Assembly (NCBI GenBank): GCA_963693365.1 | Contig: CAVNZM010000005.1 | Coordinates: 10,416,001 to 10,480,000 of the forward strand | DNA: 64,000 bases | Direction of reading: 5' to 3' | From: Amoebidium appalachense | Taxonomy: Eukaryota > Ichthyosporea | Shown: one piece after another, positions 13,342-23,031 of the stretch | Numbering within the stretch: position 1 is the first letter of the stretch | Layout: every line of letters starts with the position of its first letter | Notes under the pieces: model-generated | The model's database searches: none | Told to the model about the DNA's origin: nothing | The model's input: the letters and a program-made list of their open reading frames with translations, nothing else | Translations under genes and position numbers: made by a program

Positions 13342-13432
13342 TAGCATGCTTGGCCGTTGAGTTATGAAGATATCATATAAATTCAATTCTTACACGTCAC
13401 TACTTCCTACAGATGGGGACTCTTTGCTGTAG
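547..13432 (+). CDS. Sid2/Dbf2-type NDR-family AGC serine/threonine kinase, 18 exons
   Basis: Exons: 547-640, 935-1026, 2356-2469, 2948-2971, 3611-3694, 4639-4746, 5321-5366, 6459-6546, 7000-7114, 7875-7967, 8469-8525, 8952-9012, 9568-9632, 10174-10250, 10729-10825, 11237-11338, 12162-12330, 13413-13432. All have GT-AG borders, phases agree, and the product is 501 residues. Order: basic N-terminal helix region (MOB-binding position), glycine loop IGKGGYGE (101-108), lysine in VCALK (124), HRDLKPEN (216-223), DFG (236-238), a long basic insert, activation segment [14 protein letters not shown] (Ser289), and a C-terminal hydrophobic motif LWVGWTYR (Thr467). The GSPDYMAPE signature, the insert and the tail segment [14 protein letters not shown] match Sid2/Dbf2 (septation/mitotic-exit) kinases better than animal NDR/LATS. 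By family knowledge it would act with a MOB co-activator downstream of a Hippo-type kinase in cytokinesis. Exon 4 is only 24 nt and encodes just the nucleotide loop; the last exon codes five residues and the stop. Confidence 0.93.
657..715. repeat. Intron 1 poly-C tract
   Basis: A run of about 24 C starts near 691, roughly 50 nt inside intron 1 of the kinase gene. It is one of dozens of C or G homopolymers confined to non-coding DNA here. The short open frames across it on both strands are proline- or glycine-rich artefacts. Confidence 0.8.
1510..1740. repeat. CA microsatellite blocks around a 38-bp poly-C tract
   Basis: In kinase intron 2, interrupted CA repeats (about 1516-1588 and 1705-1736) flank an uninterrupted C run at 1657-1694. 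No exon signal is present. The low-complexity open frames on both strands are repeat translations. Confidence 0.9.
2992..3075 (+). repeat. C-tailed intron repeat, copy 1 (kinase intron 4)
   Basis: Core shared with other copies: ATCTGCATTGTGTT, then TGATGAATATGTACTTCG, then CTGTAACACATT, followed by a C/T-rich tail. It lies 20 nt after the 5' splice site of intron 4, in the sense orientation of the gene. Confidence 0.75.
4258..4545. repeat. GA-rich, (GAGG)n and GT microsatellites in kinase intron 5
   Basis: An (AG)n block (about 4262-4345) passes into an (AGGG)n tetranucleotide array (4352-4403) and then a GT array (about 4485-4540). Intron 5 (3695-4638) is otherwise G-rich on the plus strand. 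No coding signal beyond repeat-encoded frames. Confidence 0.9.
5030..5135. repeat. CA/CGTACA microsatellite in kinase intron 6
   Basis: CA repeats (about 5034-5090) interleave with a CGTACA hexamer array (about 5055-5115). Intron 6 (4747-5320) holds nothing else recognisable apart from a short stretch near 4893-4950 that resembles 5995-6060 in the next intron. Confidence 0.8.
6128..6294 (+). repeat. C-tailed intron repeat, copy 2, near full length (kinase intron 7)
   Basis: One of the longest copies. It contains GGTCGAAACTC (resembling a tRNA B box), GTGGATGACGTGGGGCCCC, GAGGATGGGCTCTG, the core TGTGTACTTCGTACTTTATG and CATTCAACC, and ends in about 24 C. Sense orientation to the host gene. 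Confidence 0.85.
6621..6715 (+). repeat. C-tailed intron repeat, copy 3 (kinase intron 8)
   Basis: Starts TGGGCTCTTTTCTGCAAAAT and carries the best-preserved core, GTTGTCCGTCATGAATGTGT, then ACTTTGTACTCGGTAAC, before a C/T-rich tail. Sense orientation. Confidence 0.85.
7225..7440. repeat. GT and (GTGCGT)n microsatellite in kinase intron 9
   Basis: About ten tandem GTGCGT hexamers (7243-7312) are framed by GT repeats. Alternating purine-pyrimidine sequence of this type is prone to form left-handed DNA; no coding signal. Confidence 0.9.
7468..7580 (+). repeat. C-tailed intron repeat, copy 4 (kinase intron 9)
   Basis: Matches copy 2 at AATGCATATTCTTTGTAT and the core at CTGTCAGTCGTGGATGTGTT and ATTCTGTAACACAC, with a C-rich tail. 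Sense orientation. Confidence 0.75.
7697..7870 (+). repeat. C-tailed intron repeat, copy 5, reaching the 3' splice site (kinase intron 9)
   Basis: Carries GGGTCGAAGCACGGGCACTG, GCGGATGGCCTCTGCTTATT and core GTTGTCCGTTACGGATGTGT. Its C/T tail runs directly into the TCAG acceptor at 7874, so the repeat supplies the polypyrimidine tract of exon 10. Confidence 0.8.
8868..9110. repeat. Two CA arrays flanking kinase exon 12
   Basis: CA arrays at about 8873-8921 and 9065-9110 lie on either side of the 61-nt exon 12 (8952-9012). The first ends only 30 nt from the acceptor. A possible diverged C-tailed repeat (about 8650-8740) lies in the preceding intron. Confidence 0.85.
10574..10655. repeat. GT microsatellite with GGT triplets in kinase intron 14
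   Basis: A GT array of about 50 bp, then GTAT and GGT triplets. Upstream at about 10482-10504 there is a G homopolymer. Confidence 0.85.
10894..10996 (+). repeat. C-tailed intron repeat, copy 6 (kinase intron 15)
   Basis: Shows TGGTGACTTGGGCCCCTG, GAGGATGGGCTTTGC and ATCTGCATTGTGTTGTC. The 3' part is replaced by a GT microsatellite, so there is no C tail after the core. Sense orientation. Confidence 0.75.
11830..11905 (+). repeat. C-tailed intron repeat, copy 7 (kinase intron 16)
   Basis: Core TGATGTCCGTCGTGATTGTG then TACTTCGTACTCTG, with a 25-C tail and CAC triplets. Sense orientation. Confidence 0.8.
11940..12125. repeat. CA microsatellites in kinase intron 16
   Basis: CA arrays at about 11944-12035 and 12085-12123, immediately before the acceptor of exon 17 (12162). 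Confidence 0.9.
12405..12650. repeat. CA microsatellites in kinase intron 17
   Basis: Three long CA arrays (about 12409-12494, 12553-12576 and 12587-12647) with C-rich spacers. The histidine/threonine frames on the plus strand and cysteine/valine frames on the minus strand here are repeat translations. Confidence 0.9.
12718..12860 (+). repeat. C-tailed intron repeat, copy 8 (kinase intron 17)
   Basis: Very close to the copy at 58770: TGATGTATGCATAC, TTTGCATGCATGTGTCCTGC, then ATTTGTTCCGCATTC and a C/T tail. Sense orientation. Confidence 0.8.
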
Positions 13433-15294
13433 CCACGCTACGCCCGGAGCCTTTGTGGTATTACGACACCATGGTGAAAATAGTCAACAACGACACATAA
13501 GAATGGTTTGGGGGGTTCAACACGTCGCCGTTTTCAATGATGAATGAGTGATTAGATGCACTTATGTACCGAAGAAACGCAGTGTGCTGCTTGCGATTTT
13601 ACACCTACCCGGAAATTTTCACAGCTCTTTGATTTCCAATATGGATTTTTGGGTTTTTTGTTTGTTTGTTGCTTGGTTGGTTGGTTGGTTGGTTTTCTGG
13701 GGGGGGGGGGGGGGGGGGGGGGGAGGAAGCAGGGAGGGGGCTCGGGTCTTCTGTTGTCATGCAACTCTTTTTACTTCTTTTAATACTAAAGCTAATTCTT
13801 TGCTTCACGTTTCAATGCTTGAAGTACACTCCCATATGTATAGCTGCTTTGTGTTCGACAAATCCTTTGTAAATAGAAGGACTTACTTGATTCATTAGTT
13901 TATGATCAGATATATCCTGTAATGACAGATCACATACCTGGGTTTCCTTTAGCGGTTACCCATCAATATAGTTAGGAACCGTGTACCGTTGAAGCGCTTG
14001 CTTGCAAGTGCTTTACGTTGCAACTTCAAAACTTTGCTGCATAAAAGCACGAAACACCTTGTAGGTGTTGTTGCTGTCCGGGCAGGATGCATGAAAGACC
14101 CCATGATATTCTCTTTTAAGGGAGTTGTGTCAAGTCACTAACGGTTGTCACCGTGCACGGATTGGAATTTGGGTGTATGAAAAGGAAGGTGAAAATTCGC
14201 CAGTGCTGCTACATAGAGCCCCACCCCCCCCCCTGCCGGCCTGGGGGGGGGGGGGGGGGGAGGGGGGATTGAGGTTGCACCGTGGCATGGTTACAAAGAC
14301 TGTAACTGCACTTTGTGTTCAGTTCGGTGGGTGAATGTTATCCGTGGGACTATGCATGGCATATGCATGCAACACAGTATTGACTGTCACTTTAGTGTGT
14401 GAGTTTTCGTGTTAGTGCGTATGACCCTAGCCAAACATTGAGAGCTCGAGTATGCGTATGTGTCGGTGTTCCATATGTGTGTGAGTCAGACTGTGTCGTG
14501 TTGCGTGACCATGGCAGACGGACTCAATGCTGTATGTGTCATGGGCATCGATCACGCAGCAGAAGATAGAAGAAGAGGCTTGTGTGTGCGCGCACAGCCG
14601 GCAATGCACACATGCATATGTGACAGTGCCGTGAGCATGCATGCTTTCAGTTGAAGACGTCGTGTATGTGATTTGCACGTGTCCAGAGTCAGACGGGACT
14701 TATGTAGTACCGGCAGGTGAGTGTACATGTACATGTGTGTTCGTGGATGACTCAGTGAGTCTGTGTCTGTGTGAAGATGAGATGGTCATTGTTTTGTTTT
14801 TATTATTTGAAAGTTTATTTTATTATCGTTTTGTTGTTGTGTTTCGGGGGTGAGGGGTAAAGGGGTCCCTCATGGGAACCACCGTCTTTCGCTAAGCATG
14901 CTGACGGTGCAACATCAGCTAACACTAGCAATCCTCTTTACCAAAGGTAACTGGGTAGTAACTGTAGCCCTGGGCAAGGTGTGTACTAACAGTTGGGTTT
15001 ATGAAGGATGGTTCATCTTAGCTGAGCACACAGATAGCACCCTAACTAGTGTACCGTCGGTGCTGTATGGTAGATGGTAGTTCCTTCGAGGGCCTGCAAG
15101 GGTCCTCCGGGAACAAAACTTGATTAAAATAAAAAAAATAAAAAAAACACTTAGCCCAGGGTGTTTGTCCCAGCCACGCTGGCCAAATTTAAGTTATAAA
15201 CACGGGCTCTCATAAGTACAACTACAATGTGGCGGGATTGTACGCCGGCTGGATAAGTCTGTGTGTGTGTGCCTGCACGTTTGGCATGCATTGT

Positions 15295-15297
<3 letters not shown>

Positions 15298-15338
<41 letters not shown>

Positions 15339-15350
15339 ACGTGCGTGTAT

Positions 15351-15413
<63 letters not shown>

Positions 15414-15454
15414 TGTTTGTGTGTGCGTGCGTGCGTGCGTGCGTGGGTGCGTGC

Positions 15455-15508
<54 letters not shown>

Positions 15509-15515
15509 ATGTTTT

Positions 15516-15564
<49 letters not shown>
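15298..15564. repeat. GT microsatellite ending in a 39-bp G tract
   Basis: GT repeats with GTGC and TGCG interruptions (15298-15507), a T run, then an uninterrupted G run at about 15526-15564. Confidence 0.9.
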
Positions 15565-15566
<2 letters not shown>

Positions 15567-15758
15567 GTTTATGCAGGTTTTGGGTTTCGGTGGGGCTCTG
15601 GCATATTTTGTTCTGTGGGTGATGTCGTTTCAGTTTGGGGTGTGTGGGTGGCAAGACTGTGTTGAGTGAGTGCCTATTTCTAGAGAGAAAAAGTGATGCA
15701 ATTCAATTGCGTGATATGATGACCCGTCACGGGCACGGTGTTTCGGAAGATTGTTCGT

Positions 15759-15759
<1 letters not shown>

Positions 15760-15848
<89 letters not shown>

Positions 15849-15916
15849 TGTGTGTATGTATGTTTGTTGTTTGTGTGTGTGTGTGTGCGTGTGTGTGCGT
15901 GTGTGCGTGTGCACGC

Positions 15917-15948
<32 letters not shown>

Positions 15949-15996
15949 GCGTGTGCGTGTGTGTGTGCGTGTGTGCGTGTGTGTGTGTGTGGATGT

Positions 15997-16034
<38 letters not shown>

Positions 16035-16068
16035 GTGTGCGTGCGTGTGCGTGTGTGCCTTGCATGGC
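15760..16068. repeat. GT microsatellite, about 300 bp
   Basis: Nearly pure GT from 15760 to 15844, then GT interrupted by GTGC, TTTG and GGATG. Unusually long. All Cys/Val frames here are artefacts. Confidence 0.92.
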
Positions 16069-17520
16069 ATGTGTGTATGTGTTTGTACTTGGTTTTAATT
16101 CAGGTGAGCTCGATAGCTTGATGTGTGCATGGTGTATGGGCGTTTAATAATAATAAACCATTCAAGTTGTGGAAACGTCTCGAACGCAGTCTGAATTTCA
16201 GTATAAGCGAGGAAATTACGACAATGTACTAGAGTATTTACCTGATTCTTTATGTAGCCCAAATAGAAACATGCCACATGCATGCAAGACATGCATTTGC
16301 AGAGCTGGAAATCCTATGCATGTTCGCGTGTGCACTTAGTCATGATGTACATATGTAGAATGGGGGATGGGTGTGGTACCTTATTGTGGGATACCCTGCT
16401 AGTGACTTATCTCCTATGTCCTATTCAATAACTCACTTGCTACTTTCATGAAGCCCCGCAGTGTATGTAGGTTGCGTTTTTATTTCCCGATGCTTCGCGT
16501 TGGTAGGGATATCCGCGTCTGTGTCTGCCAAAGCAAGGCGGCAACTGGCCACGGTGCGCGGCCCGAAACACAAAAAGAGGACTCCGCGGACGGGCCGCGG
16601 GAAAACTGCGAAAAGCACATTCCTCAGGTTGCATAATCGTTGAGCCACGGAGCTAGCAACGCATGATATTTGGCAAGGTCATCCAATGGTGTGAGAGGAT
16701 GTTTGTAAATTGCCCCGGCTCACACGTGCCTGTTGTGGGTTGTTTAGATTATAACAGGCAAAGGAATAATTTGGCTTGCATTCGGACAAGAATCGTTTCA
16801 AGAATAATAAAAAGTTTCTTTTTGTAGAGAGAAAGTTCTGTGTAATTAAATCGAGTTTTTTTGTCTCCGCCTAGTGTTGAAGTCAGCGTCTTCCGGGACG
16901 CGAAACTGAAAGACCAGGAATGGATTATTACGTAACCTCGTTTTTAGATTTGATTGGTTTACTATCGGTTTTTATCTATTGACATTCTAGCCGCGTAAAA
17001 AGCAGCCACTTGACGATGGCCTTTTGGCAGCGAATTCCAGGCCTTCCGCAGAGGTCTTCCTGAGCCTCACCCTTTGTTTGCGGGCAAATGGGACTTGTAC
17101 AAAGTACCATAATATCATACTCACACATTATATTCCTTACTTGATTTTTTTTTTATTGTCTATCATTATACTTCAATATAAACAATCGTTTTAACAACCA
17201 GGCCTGGAAATCACAGTTGATTCTGAAAAAATACAGTAAAGATTTGGGGGGTACACTATAAAAAAGCAAGTAAATCTCTCGAGGCCAACTAGCGGGGGCG
17301 ATCCGCCAGGTGTCAAAATACAGTAATTCTAAAATGCTCGTGAAGTTTTTATTGTATTCTCAGTATGCCGTGCACACTTGCATATCTTTCCGTCGAATAA
17401 ATCCAGTCAAAAGAAAAAATATTTTCCAGCCCTGTTAACAAGCATGCTTTCTAAAAATTTCCTATATACATCTGAGCGACGCGATTCGCGAGAGCCAACT
17501 AAGGGGTTACCATATCCGTT

Positions 17521-17700
17521 CTGATTGGTTCACAGGGAACCCAAACATTACCATATAAGGTGAACTCCAACATCGCGCCAATCAGATGGCAGTAGTTTCA
17601 CGATCGACCAAAGGAACCCAGCCAACGGGCGGGGGGCAATCCTGTTGCCAGCACATTCTTTTTCTGAGCCTCCTAAACCCCCGGCCAGTATAAAAGCCGC
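17521..17700 (+). promoter_or_regulatory. Glucokinase promoter: TATA box and two CCAAT boxes
   Basis: TATAAAAG lies at 17689-17696, about 86 bp before the ATG, placing a start site near 17720. Upstream are CCAATCAG (17578-17585) and its reverse form CTGATTGG (17521-17528). The elements are seen directly; the transcription start is inferred. Confidence 0.75.
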
Positions 17701-17781
17701 CGCCCGACCGATCCAAAAGTGAGTCGCATTCCGGTTTGCTTTCGTTTTTGACTCACAACAGTGTGCATATCGCGTAGAATT

Positions 17782-19023
17782 ATGGGCAACCACCAGTCAC
17801 ACCACAAACACACTAAAGGTGATTCTATAGCGGAACCCAAGCCTGTCGCCGCAACCGCAGCCACAGAACCTAAAGCACAGCCGCAAGCAGCCCCCGAACC
17901 CGCCGCCGCAGCAGCAGCACCAGTAGCGCCCACCACAATGGCACCTGCCGGAGCAGATTTTATCGTTGTTGGTGATTGTGGAGGAACAAACACACGTTTG
18001 GCTCTTTGGGAGATCCCTCACGATGCAGCCAAGCCTAATGTCGGGCAGAAGGCCCCCGGCACACTTAAGTTCGACAAGAAGTATCTGAACGAGCAACACG
18101 GCAACTTTGTGGGTGTAGCCAAGCTGTTCATTGAGGAGGCAGAAAAGGCTCTGGGGAACAAGTTCACCCCCAAGGCCGCATGTCTCGCTTGTGCTGGCCC
18201 CATCCTTAACAATACCGTCGACTTCACCAACATCGAAACTGGTTGGGCAATCGACGGCTCCAAGCTCGAAAAGGAGCTTGGTATTGCCAAGGTGCTTCTG
18301 GTGAACGATTTCACGGCCATGGGCTATGGTCTCCTGACTCTCCGTGAGGAAGAGTGCGCCGTCATCAACAAAGTTGCCCCCGTCGCGGGTGCCCCTATTG
18401 CCACAATCGGTGCTGGAACGGGTCTCGGTGAGTGTTTCCTTACCAAGGATCCAACCATGGATGACTACGTGTGCTTTGCGACAGAGGGTGGGCACTCCGA
18501 TTTTGCCCCGAGAAACGACCTCGAGTACGAGTTGCTCGGTTACTTGCGCAAAAAGTTTTCCCAAAAGCACCGCGTGTCTGTCGAGCGCATCATTTCCGGC
18601 CCTGGCATCTACAACATCTACGAGTTCCTCAAGTCAAAGAAGCCCGAGAGCGTTGACGCCGCAATCGACGCCCAGATCGAAGCGTCCGGATCCCTCAAGG
18701 GTGGGCAGGTTGCACAACATGCAAAGGATGACGAGTTGTGCCGTGAGGCGTTGGAGATTTTCTTCCGTGCGTATGCGTCCGAGTGCGGTAACGCCATGCT
18801 CAAGTGGCTGCCATACGGTGGGTTCTATATCACGGGCGGTATTGCTGCAAAGAACCTCGAGTATATCGTTGACAGTGTGGCGTTCATTGAGACCATGTTC
18901 GACAAGGGGCGCGTGTCCCCTGCTATCCGCAAGTGTCCCATCTACGTTGCTAAGACAGACGATGTCGGCGAGCGTGGTGCGCATCTCGTAGCCTTCAACC
19001 TGCTCCTTAAGTTGAGGAAGTAG
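17782..19023 (+). CDS. Bacterial-type (group A) glucokinase, intronless, with myristoylation-like N-terminus
   Basis: A single 413-residue exon. The protein phosphorylates glucose with ATP, feeding glycolysis. Motifs of the Glk family (PF02685) are all present: phosphate loop GDCGGTNTRLAL, catalytic NDF in VNDFTAMGYG, GAGTGLGECF, glucose-binding EGGHSDFAPRN, SGPGIYNIYEFL, and the C-terminal TGGIAAKNLEYI. The start chosen is the first ATG (17782); the frame opens slightly earlier only at a GTG. It begins MGNHQSHHK, fitting an N-myristoylation signal (Gly2, Ser6, basic residues after), followed by an Ala/Pro-rich linker (about residues 20-60) before the kinase domain. E. coli Glk is about 320 residues, so the extra roughly 60-70 residues are this N-terminal extension. 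The lack of introns contrasts with the kinase gene upstream and fits acquisition from bacteria, though this is inference. Confidence 0.95.
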   Translation: MGNHQSHHKHTKGDSIAEPKPVAATAATEPKAQPQAAPEPAAAAAAPVAPTTMAPAGADFIVVGDCGGTNTRLALWEIPHDAAKPNVGQKAPGTLKFDKKYLNEQHGNFVGVAKLFIEEAEKALGNKFTPKAACLACAGPILNNTVDFTNIETGWAIDGSKLEKELGIAKVLLVNDFTAMGYGLLTLREEECAVINKVAPVAGAPIATIGAGTGLGECFLTKDPTMDDYVCFATEGGHSDFAPRNDLEYELLGYLRKKFSQKHRVSVERIISGPGIYNIYEFLKSKKPESVDAAIDAQIEASGSLKGGQVAQHAKDDELCREALEIFFRAYASECGNAMLKWLPYGGFYITGGIAAKNLEYIVDSVAFIETMFDKGRVSPAIRKCPIYVAKTDDVGERGAHLVAFNLLLKLRK

Positions 19024-19505
19024 TGTTGTGTGTTTTCATCTATCATCTCTTATCCTTCTTTTCTTTTCTCTCTCTTCTTACTATCTATTTCTCACTGTAG
19101 TTAATGCGCATCTTTTCCGTGCTGTTTCCTTATAAGGGCATGTTTCGCCTTATTCGGTAGCAGGCGTCTTTTTCATAGTATGTCTACGTACTCTACCCTA
19201 TAGTATTAGATTTTCATGTGTATGTACAAAATGTGTCTTTTTCATGATGAGTATCCGTACATATTGAAGTCCCGTCCCAAAGGCAAATAGCAGCCATGAT
19301 TCTGAACCTTAACACACCACCTGGTTGGGCCACATATATTTCAAAAGTAAGTTAGGAAATAGTTAACCTTTTAAACAGCTCCTGTAGGGGCCCTCGTCAG
19401 TGGCATGGGTCTCACTAAGTAAAGCTTTTGGTGACTTCACCACACCATCAAACCCCTGCCTTGTCTTCAGCCTACCATTCCCCCCTCTCTCGCCCCCGTC
19501 CCCCC

Positions 19506-19540
<35 letters not shown>

Positions 19541-20455
19541 ACACACACACATTCACACTCACGTCTGCTGCACCCCCCCCCCCCCTTCCTTCCCCCCCCC
19601 CCCCCTTCCTTCCTCCCCCCCCCCTTCCTTCCCCCCCCCCCCCCCCGGGGGGGGGGGTTTCCGCGGACCGGGGGAAGTAATGAAGTGGCACCGTCAAGAC
19701 TTACATGCCTCTGCTTGTAAGTCAACCCCCCTCTCCGCGCCCCCCCCCCCCCCCCCCCCCCCCCCTTCTTCCCCCCCCCCCCCCCCCCCCCCCTCCCCCC
19801 CTCCCACACTGCCCCTTACTCCATTAGTCGTAAGTCTCCCCCCCCTATCACCACCCCCCTCCGCCCCTCCACCCCTTGCCCATCCCCCGCCCCCCCCCCC
19901 CCTCCCCCCCCATTCCCCCTCTCCCGGCTGTGTGCCTGTCTTGTGTAACATAGCATCACTTGATCACCGTCGTAAACTGTGAAACATCCCCCCCCTCCCC
20001 CCCTCCCCCCCCCCCCCCCCCCCCCCCCCGCTCCCTTCTCTCCACCCTTTCTTTGACAATTATTACTGTATTGCCGTTTTTCCAGCCCTTCCATCCCGTC
20101 CCTTCCACGCATACCCTCATCCCTATGCCAGCACTCGGCCCGTTTCTTTGGTGTTGTTTTTTTCTATTAAGTATTCATTATATTTCTCCAACTCCCTGTG
20201 TCCCCTCCCCCTCCCTCCCCCCCCCCTCCCCTCCCCCTCCCTTCCCTCCCCCCCTCCCCCCTCCCCCCCTCCCCCTCCCCTTCCCTCTCCCCCCTCCCCG
20301 TCCCCCCCCCCCCCCCCCTTCCCCCGGCCCTGCCCCAGTGCCCACCAACACCCCCCCTCCCCCCCCCACCCGCCTTCACCACCCATGCACACACTGCTCG
20401 TCAACTCCTCGTTGTGTCAGCTACTTTTGTTGGTTCGAAAGTCAAACCCCCCTCC

Positions 20456-20488
<33 letters not shown>

Positions 20489-20820
20489 GAGCTCCGCCCT
20501 CACTTAATCCACTCGGTGAACTCTCCACGAGTACAGAGAGACCTAGTCTTTAGCACAATAGGGTATTTTTTTTCTCGATATTTCTGGTGTTATGGAGGGT
20601 TTTGCTCAATATTTCTTGCAAAAGGGGTTTTTTTGCACGACTCCTCCCCTCCCCCCTTCCCCCCCCCCACCTCCCTCCCTCCCCCCTCCCCCCTCCCCAC
20701 ACACATACAATATGTTTAGTACTATCACCATACGAAAAAACCCTTCCCATTCCTCCTCAAAAGTGAGCCCACCCACCCCACGCCCATACAGGCACACCAC
20801 ACCAACCACATATAGATTAG
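19024..20820. other. C-rich repeat region downstream of glucokinase
   Basis: From 19490 onward the plus strand is dominated by poly-C and CCT-rich tracts (19511-19540, 19576-19646, 19740-19800, 19985-20030, 20200-20340, 20456-20487). A short ATG-containing segment, 19680-19716, ends in a good donor (GTAAGT at 19717) and could be a first coding exon of the unrecognised plus-strand gene. No polyadenylation signal of the AATAAA type is seen after the glucokinase stop. Confidence 0.5.
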
Positions 20821-20959
20821 GCTCCGAGAGATAGACCCCATCGAATTTCAGACCCTGCCAGCCACAAATCTCCAAGTGGTCCTACTGTTGCCGGCCCTAT
20901 TTCCGACCACAGTTGATAATTTGGGTGCACATTTCAAGGGCGAAAAAAGTAATTTCAAG
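20821..20959 (+). CDS. Orphan exon-like segment of an unrecognised gene
   Basis: Bounded by a TTAG acceptor (20817-20820) and a consensus GTAAGT donor at 20960. In phase 1 it encodes 46 residues starting LREIDPIEFQTLPATNLQ and ending AHFKGEKSNFK, with normal amino-acid composition unlike the repeat frames around it. A sense-orientation C-tailed repeat follows at 21089, as in introns of the identified genes. The family is not recognised. A 27-nt candidate between 21464 and 21474-plus (acceptor CTACAG near 21445) may be another exon, but this is weak. Confidence 0.4.
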
Positions 20960-21088
20960 GTAAGTCTCTGAGACATAACCATCATGGTCTGTGTATTTTC
21001 CACCCTTTGGACGTTTATTCCCTTTCCCCCCCCCCCCCCCCCCCCCCCCCCTTCCCCCGCCGACACCTTCCCGTGCCCTTCTCCCCCC

Positions 21089-21177
21089 ATGTGTGTTTTG
21101 CAATCTGAATTGTGTTGTCCATCATGAATTACATCTTTGTACTTTATAAGAACTTCGAGCCCCCCCCCCCCCCCCCC
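21089..21177 (+). repeat. C-tailed intron repeat, copy 9
   Basis: TTGCAATCTGAATTGTGTTG, TCCATCATGAATTACATC, TTTGTACTTTATAAG, then a C tract. It lies outside the identified genes. If the orientation rule holds, it marks an intron of a plus-strand gene containing the exon-like segment at 20821-20959. Confidence 0.8.
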
Positions 21178-21605
21178 TCCCCTCTCCCCCCCCCCCCCCA
21201 CGCACACACACACACACAAAAGAAACACAACAGCCCAGCCTGCCTACCGTCTATCCAGCTTTGTCTCCTATCCCTCCCTTTCTCCCTCCCCCCCCCCCCC
21301 CCCCTCCCCACCTCCCCCACCTCCCCCCCCCCCCCCCCCCTCCCCCCGCCGCCGCCGCCGCCTCTCTGCCTCTCCTCTCCTTCCCCTCTCCTCCCTTAAC
21401 CCCATTCTATGTCCGGAAAAACAGCATCCCTTTGTACCCTACAGTCCATTTTCCAATCTCAACTCCACTCGGTAACAACTAGATTTTCCCCTAGATCTCC
21501 CCTCCTGTTGTTGTGACTTCCCTCCCACCCAGATCATTCGATAGCAACCCCCCTCCCTCCCCCCCTCCCCCCTCCCTCCCCCTCCACCTCCTATGTCCCC
21601 CCCCC

Positions 21606-21643
<38 letters not shown>

Positions 21644-21785
21644 TTTCCGGCCTCCTGACACACACGCACAACTTTTCTTTTCAACTCGATGGTGATTCCT
21701 TCTTTCTTTGCACACGTTCTGTGCATTCAGCTTCGTGTGCATACACCGTCCTCCCCTCCCCCCATCCCCCTCCCCCCTCCCCCCC

Positions 21786-21816
<31 letters not shown>

Positions 21817-22016
21817 ACACACATGCACACACCACCAATACATCACCACCACCACCTACCTACCCATCTACCCACCCTGCTACCCATCCACTTTTTTCCC
21901 CACACACGGTGTTGTCCCCCCCTCCCCTCCCCCTTCCCCTCCCCCCCCCCTCGCCCCCCCCACACACATACCTACCACTGCCACCCACACTCGCCACAGC
22001 CACACCCACACACCAA

Positions 22017-22054
<38 letters not shown>

Positions 22055-22574
22055 ATCTCCCCCCCCCCCCTCATCCCCTCTCTCGGCCGGCCCCACTCCC
22101 CCCCCCCCCCCCCATCCCCATCCCACCCATCCCTACCCTGCCCCACCCCGTGATTCCTGGAGATTCTTCCAAACACTCACTCCTCCCCCTTGCTGCTGTC
22201 AAATCACACCTTAATGTCTCACCACATGCTACCATGTTCCTTTCATCCTCCCCCCCCCCCCCCCCCCCCTCCCCCCCCCTTGCCCCAAGGCATCCCCCTC
22301 TCCTCCCTCCATTTTCCCACACACTTTCTGCGACCCCCTCCCCCCCCCCCATTTCCCCTGCTACTAATTCTTTCCTCTTTTACATCCAGTACAACCACTC
22401 CTCCCCCCTCAACCCCCCCCCCCCCCCCCCCCCCTAGAAAGAAAAGAAAAAGAAAAAAGAAAAAAAAAACTTTGAAGGCTCCATTATCGAATCCCCCTCT
22501 CCCCCCCCCCCCCTCCCCCCCCCCCCCCCAGACCCGGGGCCCCTGGCCGCCTCCCAAACACGAACACACAGAAA

Positions 22575-22643
<69 letters not shown>

Positions 22644-22988
22644 TGTATGCACCTATTTCTAAACCAGGCCCCTTGACACCTTTGCTCCATGCCTATTAAC
22701 AAACCGTGGTAGCAAACCAAAAACCCATCCATCCCATTTCCCGTTTCCCAACTTCCGGTGTATTCCTTTTTCATTTTCTTAAAGAAATGCACCTCACTTT
22801 TCATTAATCTGGACCACTGTACCTTCCTAAGTTGTGAACTAACAATTCTACGGGAAAACCGGGGGGCCAGGGGGGAAGGGGGGGGGGGGGGGGGGGGTTT
22901 GGTTTTATCCCTACACACACAACAGGATGCCAATTGCGTGTCGTTTTTCCTGTGATCTTCCCGTTTGCCTCTCTCTCCCTCCCTCCCT

Positions 22989-23031
<43 letters not shown>

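Larger units (their letters stand above)
13433..17500. other. Intergenic region between the kinase and glucokinase genes
   Basis: About 4 kb without a recognisable gene. It contains a G tract (13700-13724), a C/G palindromic stretch near 14224-14262, long GT arrays with a 39-bp G tract (15300-16060), and from about 16100 more ordinary AT-rich DNA. Short open frames at 14850-15080 and 16448-16643 have no recognised motif and no splice-compatible partners. The downstream half probably includes the glucokinase upstream region. Confidence 0.5.

Noticed and set aside
14850-15080. 76-codon plus-strand frame
   Set aside because: Reads like protein in places but no family, start context or neighbouring exon supports it.
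16433-16648. Short basic open frames near 16.45-16.65 kb
   Set aside because: No recognised domain, no splice partners, and frames open on both strands.
17761-17781. Upstream GTG start of the glucokinase frame
   Set aside because: Eukaryotic initiation would favour the ATG at 17782, which also yields the myristoylation-like MGNHQS start.
20410-20455. tRNA-like GGTTCGAAAGTC
   Set aside because: No A box or acceptor stem around it; no tRNA gene could be folded anywhere in the window.
20123-22437. Pro/Ser- and Gly-rich open frames
   Set aside because: Translations of poly-C/poly-G and CCT tracts; composition mirrors the tract and not a protein family.
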